64,000 bases of DNA from Oncomelania hupensis. Taxonomy: Eukaryota > Mollusca > Gastropoda > Littorinimorpha > Pomatiopsidae. A model generated the notes under the pieces. It made no database searches and had not been told where the DNA came from. It was given only the letters and a program-made list of their open reading frames with translations. The stretch is taken from positions 58,104,176 through 58,168,175 of the forward strand of contig CM072516.1 of NCBI GenBank assembly GCA_036898135.1. Reading direction: 5' to 3'. Below, in pieces: positions 34,252 through 45,896 of this stretch. A program made the translations under genes and the position numbers. Each line of letters starts with the position of its first letter. Positions within the stretch are counted from its first letter, which is position 1.

Positions 34252-36365
34252 ATCCTATCCCCTATCCTATCCTGTCCCGTAACCCGGAGGTCGTAGGGGC
34301 ACCACAGATGATCGTTTAACCAGCATACTCCATCTTTCTCTGTCCTCAGCAGCCCTGATGGCTTCGCTCAGTGTCAAACCAGTCCATTCTCGAATGTTGT
34401 CCTCCCACCTCTTTTCCGGTCTTCTCTTCTTCTACCTCCTTGCACTGTGCCTTGAAGAATGGTCTTTGCAAGGCCTGATGATCTGGTGACGGGGCCATAC
34501 CATCGGAGTTTCCGTTTCTTCACCACTGTGAGCAGGTCATCGTGTTGTCCAATGGCTTGTGTGATGGTCTGTCGGACTTCGTCGTTGGTGATGTGTTGGG
34601 TATAGGAAATGCCCAGAAGTCTTCTGTAGCACCTTATCTCCATGCTTTGTATTCTTCGTTGTAGATCTGCTGTGAGGGTCCATGCTTCGCAAGCATATAG
34701 GAAGATGGAGATGACAAGGGAGCGCAGCAGTCTTACTTTGGAATGTAGACTGATGGTCCTGTCTTTCCAAATGGGCTTCAACCTTGTCAGGGCAGCAGTT
34801 GTTTGTGCGATCCTGGAGAGGACTTCCTTTCGGGACCCATTGTCTGATGCAATGGCTCCTAAATATTTGAAGCTATGCACTGTGTTGAGGGATTGGCCTT
34901 GGACTTTGATGTCCGTGTTGATGCCACTGGTGTTGTTGGTCATCATTTTGGTCTTCTCTGCACTTATTTCCATTCCATAAGCTCTGAAGGTGGAGTCAAG
35001 CCTCTGTACCAGCTGTTCAAGTTCTTGTTCCTCTCCAGCCAATCCATCAATGTCATCCGCAAAACGAAGATTGGAGATTGCTCTACCCCCTATGCTGACT
35101 GTGCCTTCGTGATCTGCAAGGGCATCTGACATGATGCGCTCTAGGAAGATGTTGAAGAGTGTTGGAGAGAGTAGGCATCCTTTTTTTTTTTTTTTTTTTT
35201 TGAACCTCAGTTGCATGCAGACCTAATACACCATTCTGTTTCTTTTTTTTTAATATCTTTTTTTTTTATCTTTCTTTCTTTTTTTTTTTTAATTCTTTTT
35301 TTCAATTAGGTTTTTTAGGTCTTCTTCATTGGTTCTTATGAGAGTAGGCATCCTTGACGCACACCGATTGTTGATCTGAACCAGTTCCCGATGACGCTGT
35401 TATGGAGGACTGCACTGCATGGTAGCCTCGTCATACAGGTTTTTGGTGACTTCAATAATTTTAGGGCTGATGTTGTACACTTTCATTGTTGCCCATAGAG
35501 CTGCATGCCAGACTCGGTCAAACGCCTTCTTGAAGTCTATGAACACATGATATAGGTGTTGTTGGTGCTGTAGGTATTTCTCACAGATTATTCTGAGATT
35601 GAAAATCTGTTCAGTGGCGCTTCGCCCTGCCCTGAATCCTGCTTGCTCTTCAGCTATGATTTGTTCAGCTTGGAGTATTATTTTCAGGAGGACTTTGCTG
35701 GGATGGCTGATGAGGCTGATGGTGCGGTAATTTTCACACTCCTGAAGGTTACCTCCTTTTTGGGAAGAGTGATGACAAGCGACTGGGTCCAAGGTGTAGG
35801 CCACTCCCCACTCTGCCACATCTTGTTACAGATAATGGTGAGGGCATCAATCATCGCTTCTCTTCCTGCTTGTAGCAGTTCCGCGGGTATGTTGTCCACT
35901 CCCCTTGACTTCCCTTTCTTCAGCGATTGCACTGCTGCTTCAACTTCTTCCCGGAGAAATGGGAGGATTTCTTCTTCTTCTCTGTTCTCGGGACATGCTA
36001 GAACTGATGGGTCTCCATTTGGTGTATGGTTGTAAAGGTCAGAGCAGTATTCTGTCCATCTGTCCAAGACTTCTTGTTCTTCTGTAAGGCTTGCTTTGGA
36101 TCGTGGAAACTTTGGGCTGTTTAACACTTGTCAGCCGCTTCACAGTCTAGTAGGCCGCCTTCTTGCTGTTGTTCTTGTTCAGACTGTTCTCTATTTCCCG
36201 GTATTGATCTTCTATCCAGTTCTTCTTTGCAGTGCGCATGCCTTTTCGGATGTCATTGTTGATTTTTCGGTAGACATCAGCTCCCTGTGAGGTGTTCTTT
36301 TTCTTTTTTTATCTCTCTTTGTTTATCACACAGATCCAAAAGTTCAGGTGTGATCCACGGCTTGA
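34252..36365 (-). mobile_element. RTE-like LINE, frameshifted (copy c)
   Basis: The minus strand encodes most of the RT: KGKSRGVDNIPAELLQ, NYRTISLISHPSKVLL, VFIDFKKAFDRVW, FADDIDG and the C-terminal [15 protein letters not shown] block. It is split into at least three frames and interrupted by the insertion at 35181-35339. The 3' end is a TATCC repeat. The (AAT)n(ATT)n hairpin tract adjoins its 5' edge. Confidence 0.93.
35181..35339 (-). mobile_element. Poly-T-headed retroposed insert with 14-bp TSD
   Basis: A 159-bp insert lies between two copies of GAGAGTAGGCATCC (35167-35180 and 35340-35353). It starts on the + strand with an uninterrupted T run, which is a poly(A) tail on the minus strand, and holds a short unique part plus pyrimidine-rich DNA. 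The structure fits LINE-driven retroposition into copy c. Confidence 0.8.

Positions 36366-36366
<1 letters not shown>

Positions 36367-36462
<96 letters not shown>
36367..36462. repeat. (AAT)n followed by (ATT)n, inverted microsatellite
   Basis: About 16 AAT units run directly into about 16 TTA units, a self-complementary hairpin or cruciform of about 95 bp. Confidence 0.97.
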
Positions 36463-36464
<2 letters not shown>

Positions 36465-36589
36465 TGTTGCTATTGTTGGTGTAATGTGACTCATACTTCC
36501 AAAGTCTATATAATCCCCCTCCCCCCCCCATTTTTTAAAATTTTATAATTAGCTTACTGCATTAACAAGCTAATTGCTTTTGTATTTTC

Positions 36590-38400
36590 CAATCCTATTC
36601 TATCCTGTCCTATCCTATCCTATCCTTAACTCGAAAGTCGTTGGGGCACCACAGATGATCGTTTAACCAGCGCACTCCACCTTTCTCTGTCCTCAAAAAC
36701 CCTCATTGCTTCGCTCATTGTTAAGCCAGTCCATTCTCGAATGTTATTCTCTCACCTCTTTTTCTGTTTCCCTCTTTTTCTGCCTCCTTGAACCGTGCCT
36801 TGCATGATGGTTTTTGCAAGCCTGATGCTCTGGTGACGTGGACATGCCATCGAAATTTCAATTTCTTCACCACTGTGACCATGTCATTGCGTTATCCAAT
36901 GGCTTCTGTGATTGTCTGTCGGACTTTGTCTTTGGTGATGTGCTGGGTATAGGAAATACCCAGAAGTCTTCTGTAGCACCTCATCTCCATGCTTTGTATA
37001 ATTCGTTGTATGTATGTTGTGAGGTTTCGCAAGCGTATAGGAAGATGGAGATGACAAAGAAATCGCAGCAGCCTTACCTTGGAGTATAGACTGATGGTCA
37101 TGTATTTCCAAATGGGCCTCAACCTTGTCAGGGACACAGTTATTTGTGCAATCCTGGAGAGGACTTCTTGTCGAGACCCACCGTCTGAAACAATGGCTCC
37201 TAAACATTTGAAGCTATGCACCGTGTTGAGGGATTGGACTTGGACTTTGATGTGCGTGTTGAGGCTATTTGTGTTGTTGTCATCATTTAGATCTTCTCTG
37301 CATTTATTTTCATGCCCAAGGCTCTGGAGGTGGTGTCAAGCGTGTCATCCGCAAAACGGAGGTTGGAGATTGCTCTACCCCCTATGCTGACTGTGCCTTC
37401 ATGATCTGCAAGGGCATCTGACATGATGCGCTCCAAGAAGATGTTGAAGAGCGTTGGAAAGAGAAGGCATCCTTGAAGCACCCGTTATTGTTCTCAACCA
37501 GTTCCCAGTGGCGCTTTTGTGGAGGACTGCACTGGTAGCCTTGTCATACAGGCTTTTGATGACTAAGGCTGCTGTAGTACACTCTCATGGTTGCCCACAA
37601 AGCTGCATACAAGACTCGGTCAAACGCTTTCTTGAAGTCTATAAACACATGATAAAGATATTATTGGTGCTCTCGGTATTTCTCGCAGATTATTCTGAGG
37701 TTGAAAATCTGCTCAGTGGTACATCGCCCTGCTCTGAATCCTGCTTTTTATTCAGCTATGATTTGTTCAGCTTGGGGTTTCAGCCTGTTGAGTATTATTT
37801 TCAGGAGGACTTTGCTGGGATGGCTGATGAGGCTGGTGGTGCGTTAATTTTCACACCCTTGAGGGTTACCCTTTTTGGGAAGATTGATGACAAGCGACTG
37901 TGTCCATGGTTAGGTCACTTCCCACTCTGCCAAATTTTGTTAAAGATAATGGTGAGGGCGTCAATCATCGCTTCTCCTCCTGCTTGAAACAATTTTGCGG
38001 GTATTTTGTCCACTCTCGCTGATGTCCCCTTGCACTGCTGCCTCAACTTCTTCTCGGAGAATTGGGAGGATTCATTCTTCTTCTCTTTTCTGGGGACATG
38101 CTAGAACTGATGTGTCTCCGTTTGATGTGTGGTTGTAAAGGCAGTACTCTGTCCATCTATCCAAGACTTCTTTTTCTTATGTAAGACACAATCCAGACTT
38201 GCTTTGGATCGTGGAGACATTGGGCTGTTTAACAGTTGTCAGCCGCTTCACAGTCTATTAGGCCTTCTTGCTGTTGTTCTTGTTGATACTGTTCTCTATT
38301 TCCTGGCATTGATCTTCTATCCAGTTCTCCTTTGCTGGGCGCATGCTTTTTCGGATGCCACTGTTGATTTTTCGGTAGGCATCAGCTCCCTGTGAGGTTT
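36590..38400 (-). mobile_element. RTE-like LINE, decayed (copy d)
   Basis: It has the same order as copy c with more substitutions and frameshifts. Minus-strand pieces include [17 protein letters not shown] and SRIAQITVSLTRLRPIWK. The TATCC repeat is at the 3' end (36590-36640). It is older than copies c and e by its damage. Confidence 0.9.
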
Positions 38401-38454
38401 TCTCCCATTTTCCAATGCAATATTTAAAAACTCTTAGGAGAAATATTGATGAAT

Positions 38455-38732
38455 TACACACACACACATACACACACGCGCACACACACGCATACACACA
38501 CACAGCCTGAAACGCCACATACGTTGTGCTGACAATGGGTCATATTTGTCCCACTTTTTAAGTACTTTTAAGTGTTCGAACACTAACCCTAACCCTAATC
38601 CAGCCCTAACCCAACCGGATCATTGTTTTGACGTCAAAACAAGTAGGTCTGTCAAAACAAGTCATGTAGATGTTCACTGGTTTGTCAAGAAAAAACCGTG
38701 TAAACATGCACACACACACACACACACACTCA

Positions 38733-38785
<53 letters not shown>

Positions 38786-39085
38786 TTTTGTAAAAACGAC
38801 GTTCTGATGACTGTTGTGAAAAAAAAGGATTATTTTGACACACTTTCCATTTCTTTGAAATTATTTTGACAATTTCAAATTTTTGAAGCCATCCCTAACC
38901 CTAACCTTTAACCCTTAACCTAACCCTAACACAGCCCTAACCCTAACGGAACACTGTTTTGACGTCAAATAACGGGGTCCGTCAAAATAAAGTACGTACG
39001 TAGAGGTTCAAGTGTATGTCAGAATAAAGGCGTTTCTACCTAGCCACATGCACACGTACACATGCACACAAACACACATTGATGC
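38455..39085. repeat. CA repeats and telomere-like CCCTAA tracts, diverged duplicate
   Basis: CCCTAA-type tracts lie at 38581-38620 and 38892-38952. Each is followed by TTTTGACGTCAAA, a GTCAAAA stretch and ACATGCACAC-type CA repeats. The two blocks look like a diverged tandem duplication with a period near 320 bp. No gene is seen. Confidence 0.75.
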
Positions 39086-39259
39086 CGAATATTATTTAAA
39101 AGCGCAAACATTTATATTTGTGTCTGAATGTAATAATGCGTGCATGTGTCACAGCATTAAATTACTGTAAATACACACATTTTAAATTTATTAACAAATT
39201 TTGTTTAATGATCCCACGCCAAGCAAAGTTTTACTCGTGTTGTAAAGTTGAACGCAGGT

Positions 39260-40130
39260 GTAAAAAAATTGGCCAATACAGTGGGGCCACAAGTATACTT
39301 GTGAGTGGGGCGGAAGCCCAAACGGCGTAGATGAGACTACCCTAGTGGAGAAGAGGAAGATGTTTTTCCTGAGGACTTCTTTCAGGCGTTCACCCCTTGG
39401 GGTCATGAGCAATCTTGCCACTGTAGATTGTTCTAACCTATAAAGGGAAAAGTGAAAGCCCCAGTTGAAAACCTGTCTTTCCTTTATAGGCAAGACCGAT
39501 TCACTGCGGCAACAGTTCCCCCCGTTGGAGTGCCGGGGGTTTCAGTATAAATAGTATCCCCACTTTCTGGAAATTTAGTGCTTTAAATTCCCACTGTCGC
39601 TGTCTTCCTCATTTGCTCTTCTTCGCTAGATCAATGACCTACCTTTTTTCTTGAAAACTCTTCCTGGACAAGACTCCTTGTTTGTGTAGGAGGTCTGTTG
39701 GATCAGCTTTTTTTTTTTTAAAAAAAATCAGTTTATAGTCCCCTCTCTTCCCAATAAGGATTTTCAGAGAGGAGACTGACTGGATCAGCTTGGGAATGTT
39801 GGACGCTTAAGTTTCTGCTGGGTGGTCACTAGGGCTTCGTATGATTGTATTATTTAGCAATGTAGGCATTTTATATGTATGTGTTTTGTTGATAATTTAT
39901 AATGATGTTTGTATTCTATTTTGTTTTTGTAACCGGGGGTTCGAGTAGTTGGGGTAAAGCCTCAGCCGTCCCCTGCGTGGGATGTCTTTATTGTAAAGTG
40001 ACTGGCCGGTGGAGGGCATTCAATTTTCCCACTAGGGTTGTTTCAGCAGATCTTTTATGCGGATCGGGGGTTGTCCGGTCCTGATTTGGCTCGGAGGAGT
40101 CCGCTGGACCTAAAGCAACAATCAATTAAT
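39260..40130 (-). repeat. Dispersed repeat family T, copy 4 (inverted)
   Basis: On the + strand it reads as the complement of the other copies: GGGGTTTCAGTATAAATAG-like block, ACTAGGGCTTCGTATGAT, TGGGATGTCTTTATTGTAAA, and GAGTCCGCTGGACCTAAAGC, ending in an AATCAATT-type repeat. Confidence 0.8.
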
Positions 40131-43100
40131 CAATCAATTTCAGGCGTTTTCTCATGCTATGGAAAATCAGTCCCATAATTTTTACCAAGCCCAGCCGATA
40201 CACTGACGAGATGAATGGCCATTTCATCAAGGACGGTTGTTCTACCGTCATTGATCTCATTCTGTATCTACGGCACTAATCCACAATTAATGCAAACCAT
40301 TGGAAGCAGAGAAAGGGAGATAAATCTTTCCTCTCACTCCCTCATTCCACGGAGGATAGCATCTAATAAGGATGTTATCCAAGATGCAATCAATAAACTC
40401 CAGTCTCGTCTCTTTAGGCGAGACACCTTTATCACTTGTGTTGTACACAAACTGTTTGTTTCCCTAGCGGAGAAGGCTAAACCACAGGCGAAGAAGAATG
40501 CATCTTGGGAGAGAATTATAAAGTGGATCCCCGATAGCTATTAGATGATACATACTACCCCTTTGTTATCGGGGATCCACAAGGCCCACAAGAAACATTC
40601 TTCTTGCGCCTGTGACTCCCTCGTGGAGAGCCGATCATATGCTACGCAGTATGGCATAAGCCACGTTCATACGAGAGTTCGCACAACCATACTTTGGATC
40701 CTGCCGTATTTGTGTGAGGAGAATATTATATTTGTGTTTTTTGTTTTGATACTGCTGCAACATGGATTACGTGATGTTCTTCCTGTTGTTTTGCTGTGTG
40801 TTAATTTTTTTTTATTAATTTAAAGGAAAAACATCAACCTTCCCAACTTTTATAAGGGAAACAGGTTACAAAATTTAATTTAAAAAAAGGTAAATAAAGA
40901 AACAATTGAAAAACTAAAACAAAAAACAAACAAAACAAAAAGTAACACAATTAACAAAACACTTTTTGAACAGTTTCTTCATAATAGGTCGAGAACTTTA
41001 GGATTTTATCATAAAGAACCTTAATTGGACCAAGCATTTTCAGATTACGTAAATTAGATTCAATTAATTAATTGATTTAAACTATATGTGGTAGAATAGG
41101 GGTTCAAATTAATGTAAAAATAAGAAAGGAAGGCGTAATCTATATCTAGAAGTATCCAATTTTCATGACAAAGACGAACCTGTGCATGAATCTGGGATTG
41201 TGAACCTGTGGAGTATACTTTGCATCAGTTTGTGACTATCATCATTTCGTGTAGATGGTTTTCTTGGAATTTATGTTGTTGTTGTTGTTGTTTTGTTTTT
41301 TTTAAACCAAAAGGTAGCGGAAAGAACGTGACTTGTCAAATGTTACGCAATATCCATTGCCTTTGTCCCTTTGACTCTTGAGCGCTGTTAATAAAAGTCT
41401 GCTCACCCATCTCAGTTGTCCCGACCGGTCCCGCGTACTGCAAGTAGCAGCTTTGTTTTGTGCGCGATTCAAATTGGATTAGATTTCACGTGGAGTACTA
41501 TACTTGTGTGAGTGTTCGTTACCACGTGTTGCTTTATGTCTCGTGACTACTAATTTGTGACTCAAGTAAGTTTGCACATTTTTGTTCCTTTTCATGTGTA
41601 TCGTATTGTTGTCATTATTATTATTTTTTTCTTGGTTGTGCCTGATGATTCCTGCTATATAGTGCTATTTTTAGCGCATGAGCGTAGGAGAAAGAAGGGG
41701 GAGGAAGGCTTCACGTTTCGTTTCGTTTAGATAAATTAAAGTCCCACGTCACAATAGCGAATAGGGGACTGATTGAGGCTTCACCGTACTCACGCCGCTT
41801 TTTATTCGGCCGTGGCGCGCCGTGCTTTTGCGATAGGCCTACGTTGCTTTGTTTGAACCCGCTGCTTGATGAGGATTTTAGAAGTTAGAACAATGACGGA
41901 ACTTTAGGGATGGCGGGATGTGGCTTGGCGGAAAGAGGGCGAGGAAGCTGGAAACTTTCAATCTTCTTTGTGTGCAGAACTCACTCGATCGCGAACATTA
42001 ATAATTCCATTTCTTCTGTTCGAGTCAAAATTTCTTTTGTTTGGCGCTTACGAATCCAAACCACGCCCCCCTGCCTCTCCTATACTGTCTTCAACAATTT
42101 TGCATAATTCTTACTTGATCATTTTCACCTGTTCAAGTTCAGAATAACAACAACAACAACAAAGGGGGAGGTGGGGATTTCGGATATCTCCCAAATATAT
42201 ATTTTTAAAAAAAGATTGGTAGTGTGTCAGTGTACTATTTAATTTTGTTAACTTCCACAATTTCACACAGACACACAAATGTATGCACTGCACGAACGCG
42301 CACACAGAGGGCTGTATAAACTTACTGCAACCACCAGGTGCAGTCACAGTCATACTATATACATAGGCCTGTTTGGATGTATACGGAGGAGAGGGGGTGG
42401 GTGGGACATAGCTGTGGTCTCTTACAACACTGAAACCAGTAATGCGCGCGTTGCTGTCTTTGTTCAATGTTCAAACTGTGAACTCGAGTGAGTTTTATCA
42501 AAGACTAGTATTTGGTTTTATTATGTGCATGAGGGAACTGCATGCGTTCAGCCGTAAAAATTATCTAAACTTGGAACGTGTCGAAAAATGGCTATTAATT
42601 ATTCCTTGTTCTTTCTTTTGGAAGTTTTGACAGTTATTTCGTTATTCTGTTGTTGTTGTTGTTGTTGTTTTTGTTGTTGTTGTTGTTGTTGTAGGTGTTG
42701 TTGCTTTGTTTGGTGTTTCATTCCCTTACCTCGCGCCCGTCTCACTCTCCCAGAGTGTGCTTTATATTGAATATCGGTGATCTATCAAGGCTTGATATAC
42801 AGAATAATCTGTGTTGGCGCATGCCTCCACAGTCTATGTGTAAGATAGAGCAAGTCCAAACTGCTGCGACATAGTCATCGATCCGAACGTCATATGATTG
42901 ACGTCGCGATGTCTTCTTCGTTCATCACGAGTCACTCTTGGCCATCAGCGATGACCACATGGCTCCAGATGGTCAGATATGACATTCCTCATCATGCATT
43001 CGCCTTTGTCTTTCGTTCTGTCTGCTTAATTTCTTGCATTATTAGTGACGTTCATTATGTAATACTTAGTCAGTCTATCCTTTGTTCCATACACACCCGG
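40131..43100. other. No gene recognised; low-copy and simple sequence
   Basis: Short ORFs lack recognisable domains. A hairpin-forming sequence is at 40490-40610 and a (TTG)n tract at 42646-42692. A CTCAA|GTAAGT donor-like site follows a mixed-composition stretch near 41565. An unseen 5' exon of a gene here cannot be excluded. Confidence 0.4.
40487..40607. repeat. Imperfect inverted repeat
   Basis: GTGGATCCCCGATA (from about 40523) is the exact complement of TATCGGGGATCCAC (about 40567-40580). Outer arms CAGGCGAAGAAGAATG and CATTCTTCTTGCGCCTG are also nearly complementary. The loop is about 30 bp. Confidence 0.8.
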
Positions 43101-43123
43101 CAGGGCCGGACCTGGGAAAAGTT

Positions 43124-43163
<40 letters not shown>

Positions 43164-43480
43164 CAGATTCAGCGAAGGCGCGAAGCGCCGAGCCTTCTAG
43201 GGGGGGTCCGGGAGCATGCCCCCCCGGAAAATTTTTTTTTCAAGGATGCAAAATGGTGCAATCTGGTGCAATCTGAACCTTGAAAAAGCCATTTATGATG
43301 GTCTGGGACTTTGAGCTTTTTAAACAAATTGAACTGACAAACTCTGGGGTACAAAAATAATCATCTGCCCGTCCCTTAAAAAAACAACAACAAAAAAACA
43401 CACACGAACATTTATTTATCAGCAGAGATGTTTTGTATACTATTATTGTTCACTACATTTTGTTGATCGTTAACAGTATA

Positions 43481-44324
43481 CCTACCTGTCAAGGGGTTTT
43501 CGGGTTGTGTTGTAGCAATTTAACAGAAAAACCATAGCAAATGGAGGTTTGGTGTAGCACTAATGTGAATCACGCGATTCGCAACAAAACTGGAAACTTC
43601 TGCATCCAATATAAACACACACATCCAATGTGTTTACACATTTATTGTAAAATCTTCTTAATTTACAACACTTTAGCTATTACCATTATCATTATAAACA
43701 TTTTCATGTACGTTTTTCAAAATAAAAGTGAAAATGAAAAAAAAAATGGAAAAGAAATTGGTAGGAAAATCTTTTATTTTGGGTCAAGACCAGGTTCAGC
43801 ATCACATCATTTACATGGCTTTCATGTACATCTAAACTTTCCTAGCACTGGTAAGGAAAACAAATTTTTAATGCATCAGTAGACTCAATAAAGTTTAGTA
43901 ATAGCATATGAGTAACTCATATGCTATTACTAAACTTTATTGAGTCTACTTTCATTTGACTTCTCCACTAGGCCTTCAAAATCCTTACGGTTTCCCATTC
44001 AGGCAGGTGCCTTCCTGATCGTTTGAGTTTTTTAGGTGGAGGCTTTGCCATTTTCTTTGTTCAACTCCGTCTGTCTCTCCCTCACACAGACTGATCGTAG
44101 ACTGAAGTTCTGAACGAACACGTGTTGCGGAAGTGCGGTGCTTTTACTAAGTGTCTTTAAACCGGACTCGACCGGAACAGTCTACTTTCGCGCAAAAACG
44201 CCCTTGGTTAAAAAAATATTATCGTCACTTTTGAAAAATTGCGTAGCAGCTTTGTGATAGGCAATGGGGAAACTGTTTAAAATGCGTAGCGCTACGCAAA
44301 AATCCGTAGCACTTGACAGGTATG
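43481..44324. mobile_element. Nested transposon with 13-bp TIR and 6-bp TSD (AGTATA)
   Basis: The ends are CCTACCTGTCAAG and CTTGACAGGTATG (12 of 13 complementary). AGTATA flanks directly at 43475-43480 and 44325-44330. It has no coding capacity and holds a 73-bp near-perfect palindrome in its middle. Confidence 0.85.
43878..43950. repeat. 73-bp perfect palindrome
   Basis: Two 36-bp arms (43878-43913 and 43915-43950) are exact reverse complements around a single A at 43914. The arms begin AGTAGACTCAATAAAGTTTA. Confidence 0.97.
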
Positions 44325-44376
44325 AGTATAAAGCTTTACCTTGTGATTTATGAACATCACCGCCCTGCTTTCACTT

Positions 44377-45608
44377 TCAGTCTTGCTGCACTAGGTTCCT
44401 CGGCATTAGTACCATTTGTGAATTGTATCTTCTGGCAAAACAGTTCACTGCCTCTTTGAAGTCAATATCAACATCCCTGTGCACTTTCAGTAAAGCAAGT
44501 CCATTGAGTCTATGTTGCCCCATTGTAGAGCGCAGGTAGTTTTTCAGGTTGCGCAACTGACTGTTTGAACGCTCACACTCGGCAGTAGTGACAGGCAGGG
44601 TGCAAAGGTTCTTTAGCATGATGAACAGGTTGGGATAAAAATCCCTGTCACAATGTTTCAGTGCTTCTGATGCCGTGGATGGGATGATAGCTGTCGCATT
44701 CTCAGCAGCACTTCGCCATTTGCAAACCCACCTTTGGTATTCTGCATTAAGGGTAGCGTTGCCTGGTAGATCAGACTCCCACAACATTGCCAGTGTCTTC
44801 ACCCCTTCTGGAACCTGCATGAAACCATCCTGGTTGTCTATTAAAGTGCTTGGCACTAGACAGAGACCATCAACTGCTAGGTCAGCATTTTTTAACCTCG
44901 AGTCCAATTCGATTGACAGGTGTTCCAAGAAAGGAATGGCAATGCTAATCTTGAAATATTCTTCTGGAGTGGCCGCAGGTTGGTTGTCACGGAGAGTCTG
45001 TCGGGATGCTTGACGAGGAACAATAACATCAGTTGTCAAAGCATTCGCCATTTTGCTGACTTCACCGAACCAGGCAACGAACGCTGTGTCGACATCTCTT
45101 CTAATAGAAGACATGCAGTTACTGACCGCTTTGATTTCCCTGTAGGCATCGACAACATCTTTTGTCCTTTTCTGCAGCTTCACTGTCAAGGGTTTTAAGT
45201 AACGCAAACAATTGCGGACGACAACGAATGCAACGAGGAAAGCACTGCTGCTCAAGGTGTGGAGAAAGCCAGTTGCCTTGGTCAGTGTCTCACTGTCCCA
45301 ATTGTCACTGTCTTCACACATTTGTCCCAAACAGTCGTGAACAACCAGAAAGAGAGAATCTGATGTATAAACCTCCAGTGCTTCATGTTTTTCTACCCAT
45401 CTTGTTCTGCACAGATCAACAAGCTTTGTTTTTGTCGTGTCAGGCTGAGATGATTCGATGGTATCTTCAAGTTTTCTTTGTCTCTTTGGAGAGTTTGAGA
45501 AAAAACAGTGACAGTTCCCTCAGTGCTCCCATCATGTTCTTCACTGCAGGCAAGCCGCGTGCTTTTACAATGCAGAGACTCAAGCTATGGGAAGCACAGT
45601 GTCTCAGG
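44377..45608 (-). pseudogene. hAT-family transposase, C-terminal two thirds
   Basis: An open frame runs from about 45608 to the TAG at 44377-44379. In order it has RHCASHSLSLCIVKARG, CRTRWVEKHEALE, and the dimerisation region FYPNLFIMLKNLCTLPV then ECERSNSQLRNLK and LNGLALLKVHRD. This is the layout of the hAT group that includes P52rIPK/ZMYM-like transposases, in which the C-terminal block mediates dimerisation. The N-terminal finger and first catalytic region are missing. The frame is uninterrupted, which suggests recent activity or an unseen upstream exon. Confidence 0.85.
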
Positions 45609-45896
45609 TAACAGAATGTAGTTACTTGTGATAAAAGAATCAGTGGTTGAAATTGAGTAGAGTGGAAGAGGATTTATTTTTTTATAGTGCCTAGGGGAGA
45701 GGGTTGAAATTTCTCCCCGGATTTACTTATGATTGTAAAAAAAAAAAAAGAAAAAAGAAAAAAAAAAGAGGTACATAGTCAGGCCAGGGGGGGGGGTTAC
45801 GTAACCCCTGTAACCCCCCCCCCCCCCCCCTAGTCCGGGCCTGACCCATGCTGAGTATCTGTGTTGGCGTATGCCCGAGCAGTGTCATATACTCTG

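Larger units (their letters stand above)
43101..45843 (-). mobile_element. hAT-type element with transposase remnant, nested insertion inside
   Basis: The left end is CAGGGCCGGACC followed by a long G run and TTACAG. The right end is the complement of CAGGCCCGGACTAGGGG, also with a G run and TTACAGGGG. The G-tract subterminal symmetry supports one element. The expected target duplication is poor (ACCCGG against ACCCAT). It contains the hAT transposase fragment and the element at 43481-44324. Confidence 0.6.

Noticed and set aside
38581..38620. True telomere or chromosome end
   Set aside because: The CCCTAA tract is short, degenerate and flanked on both sides by ordinary sequence.
41460..41575. 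First exon of a further gene with donor CTCAA|GTAAGT
   Set aside because: There is no ATG-initiated frame or recognisable protein, and a single donor-like site is not enough.
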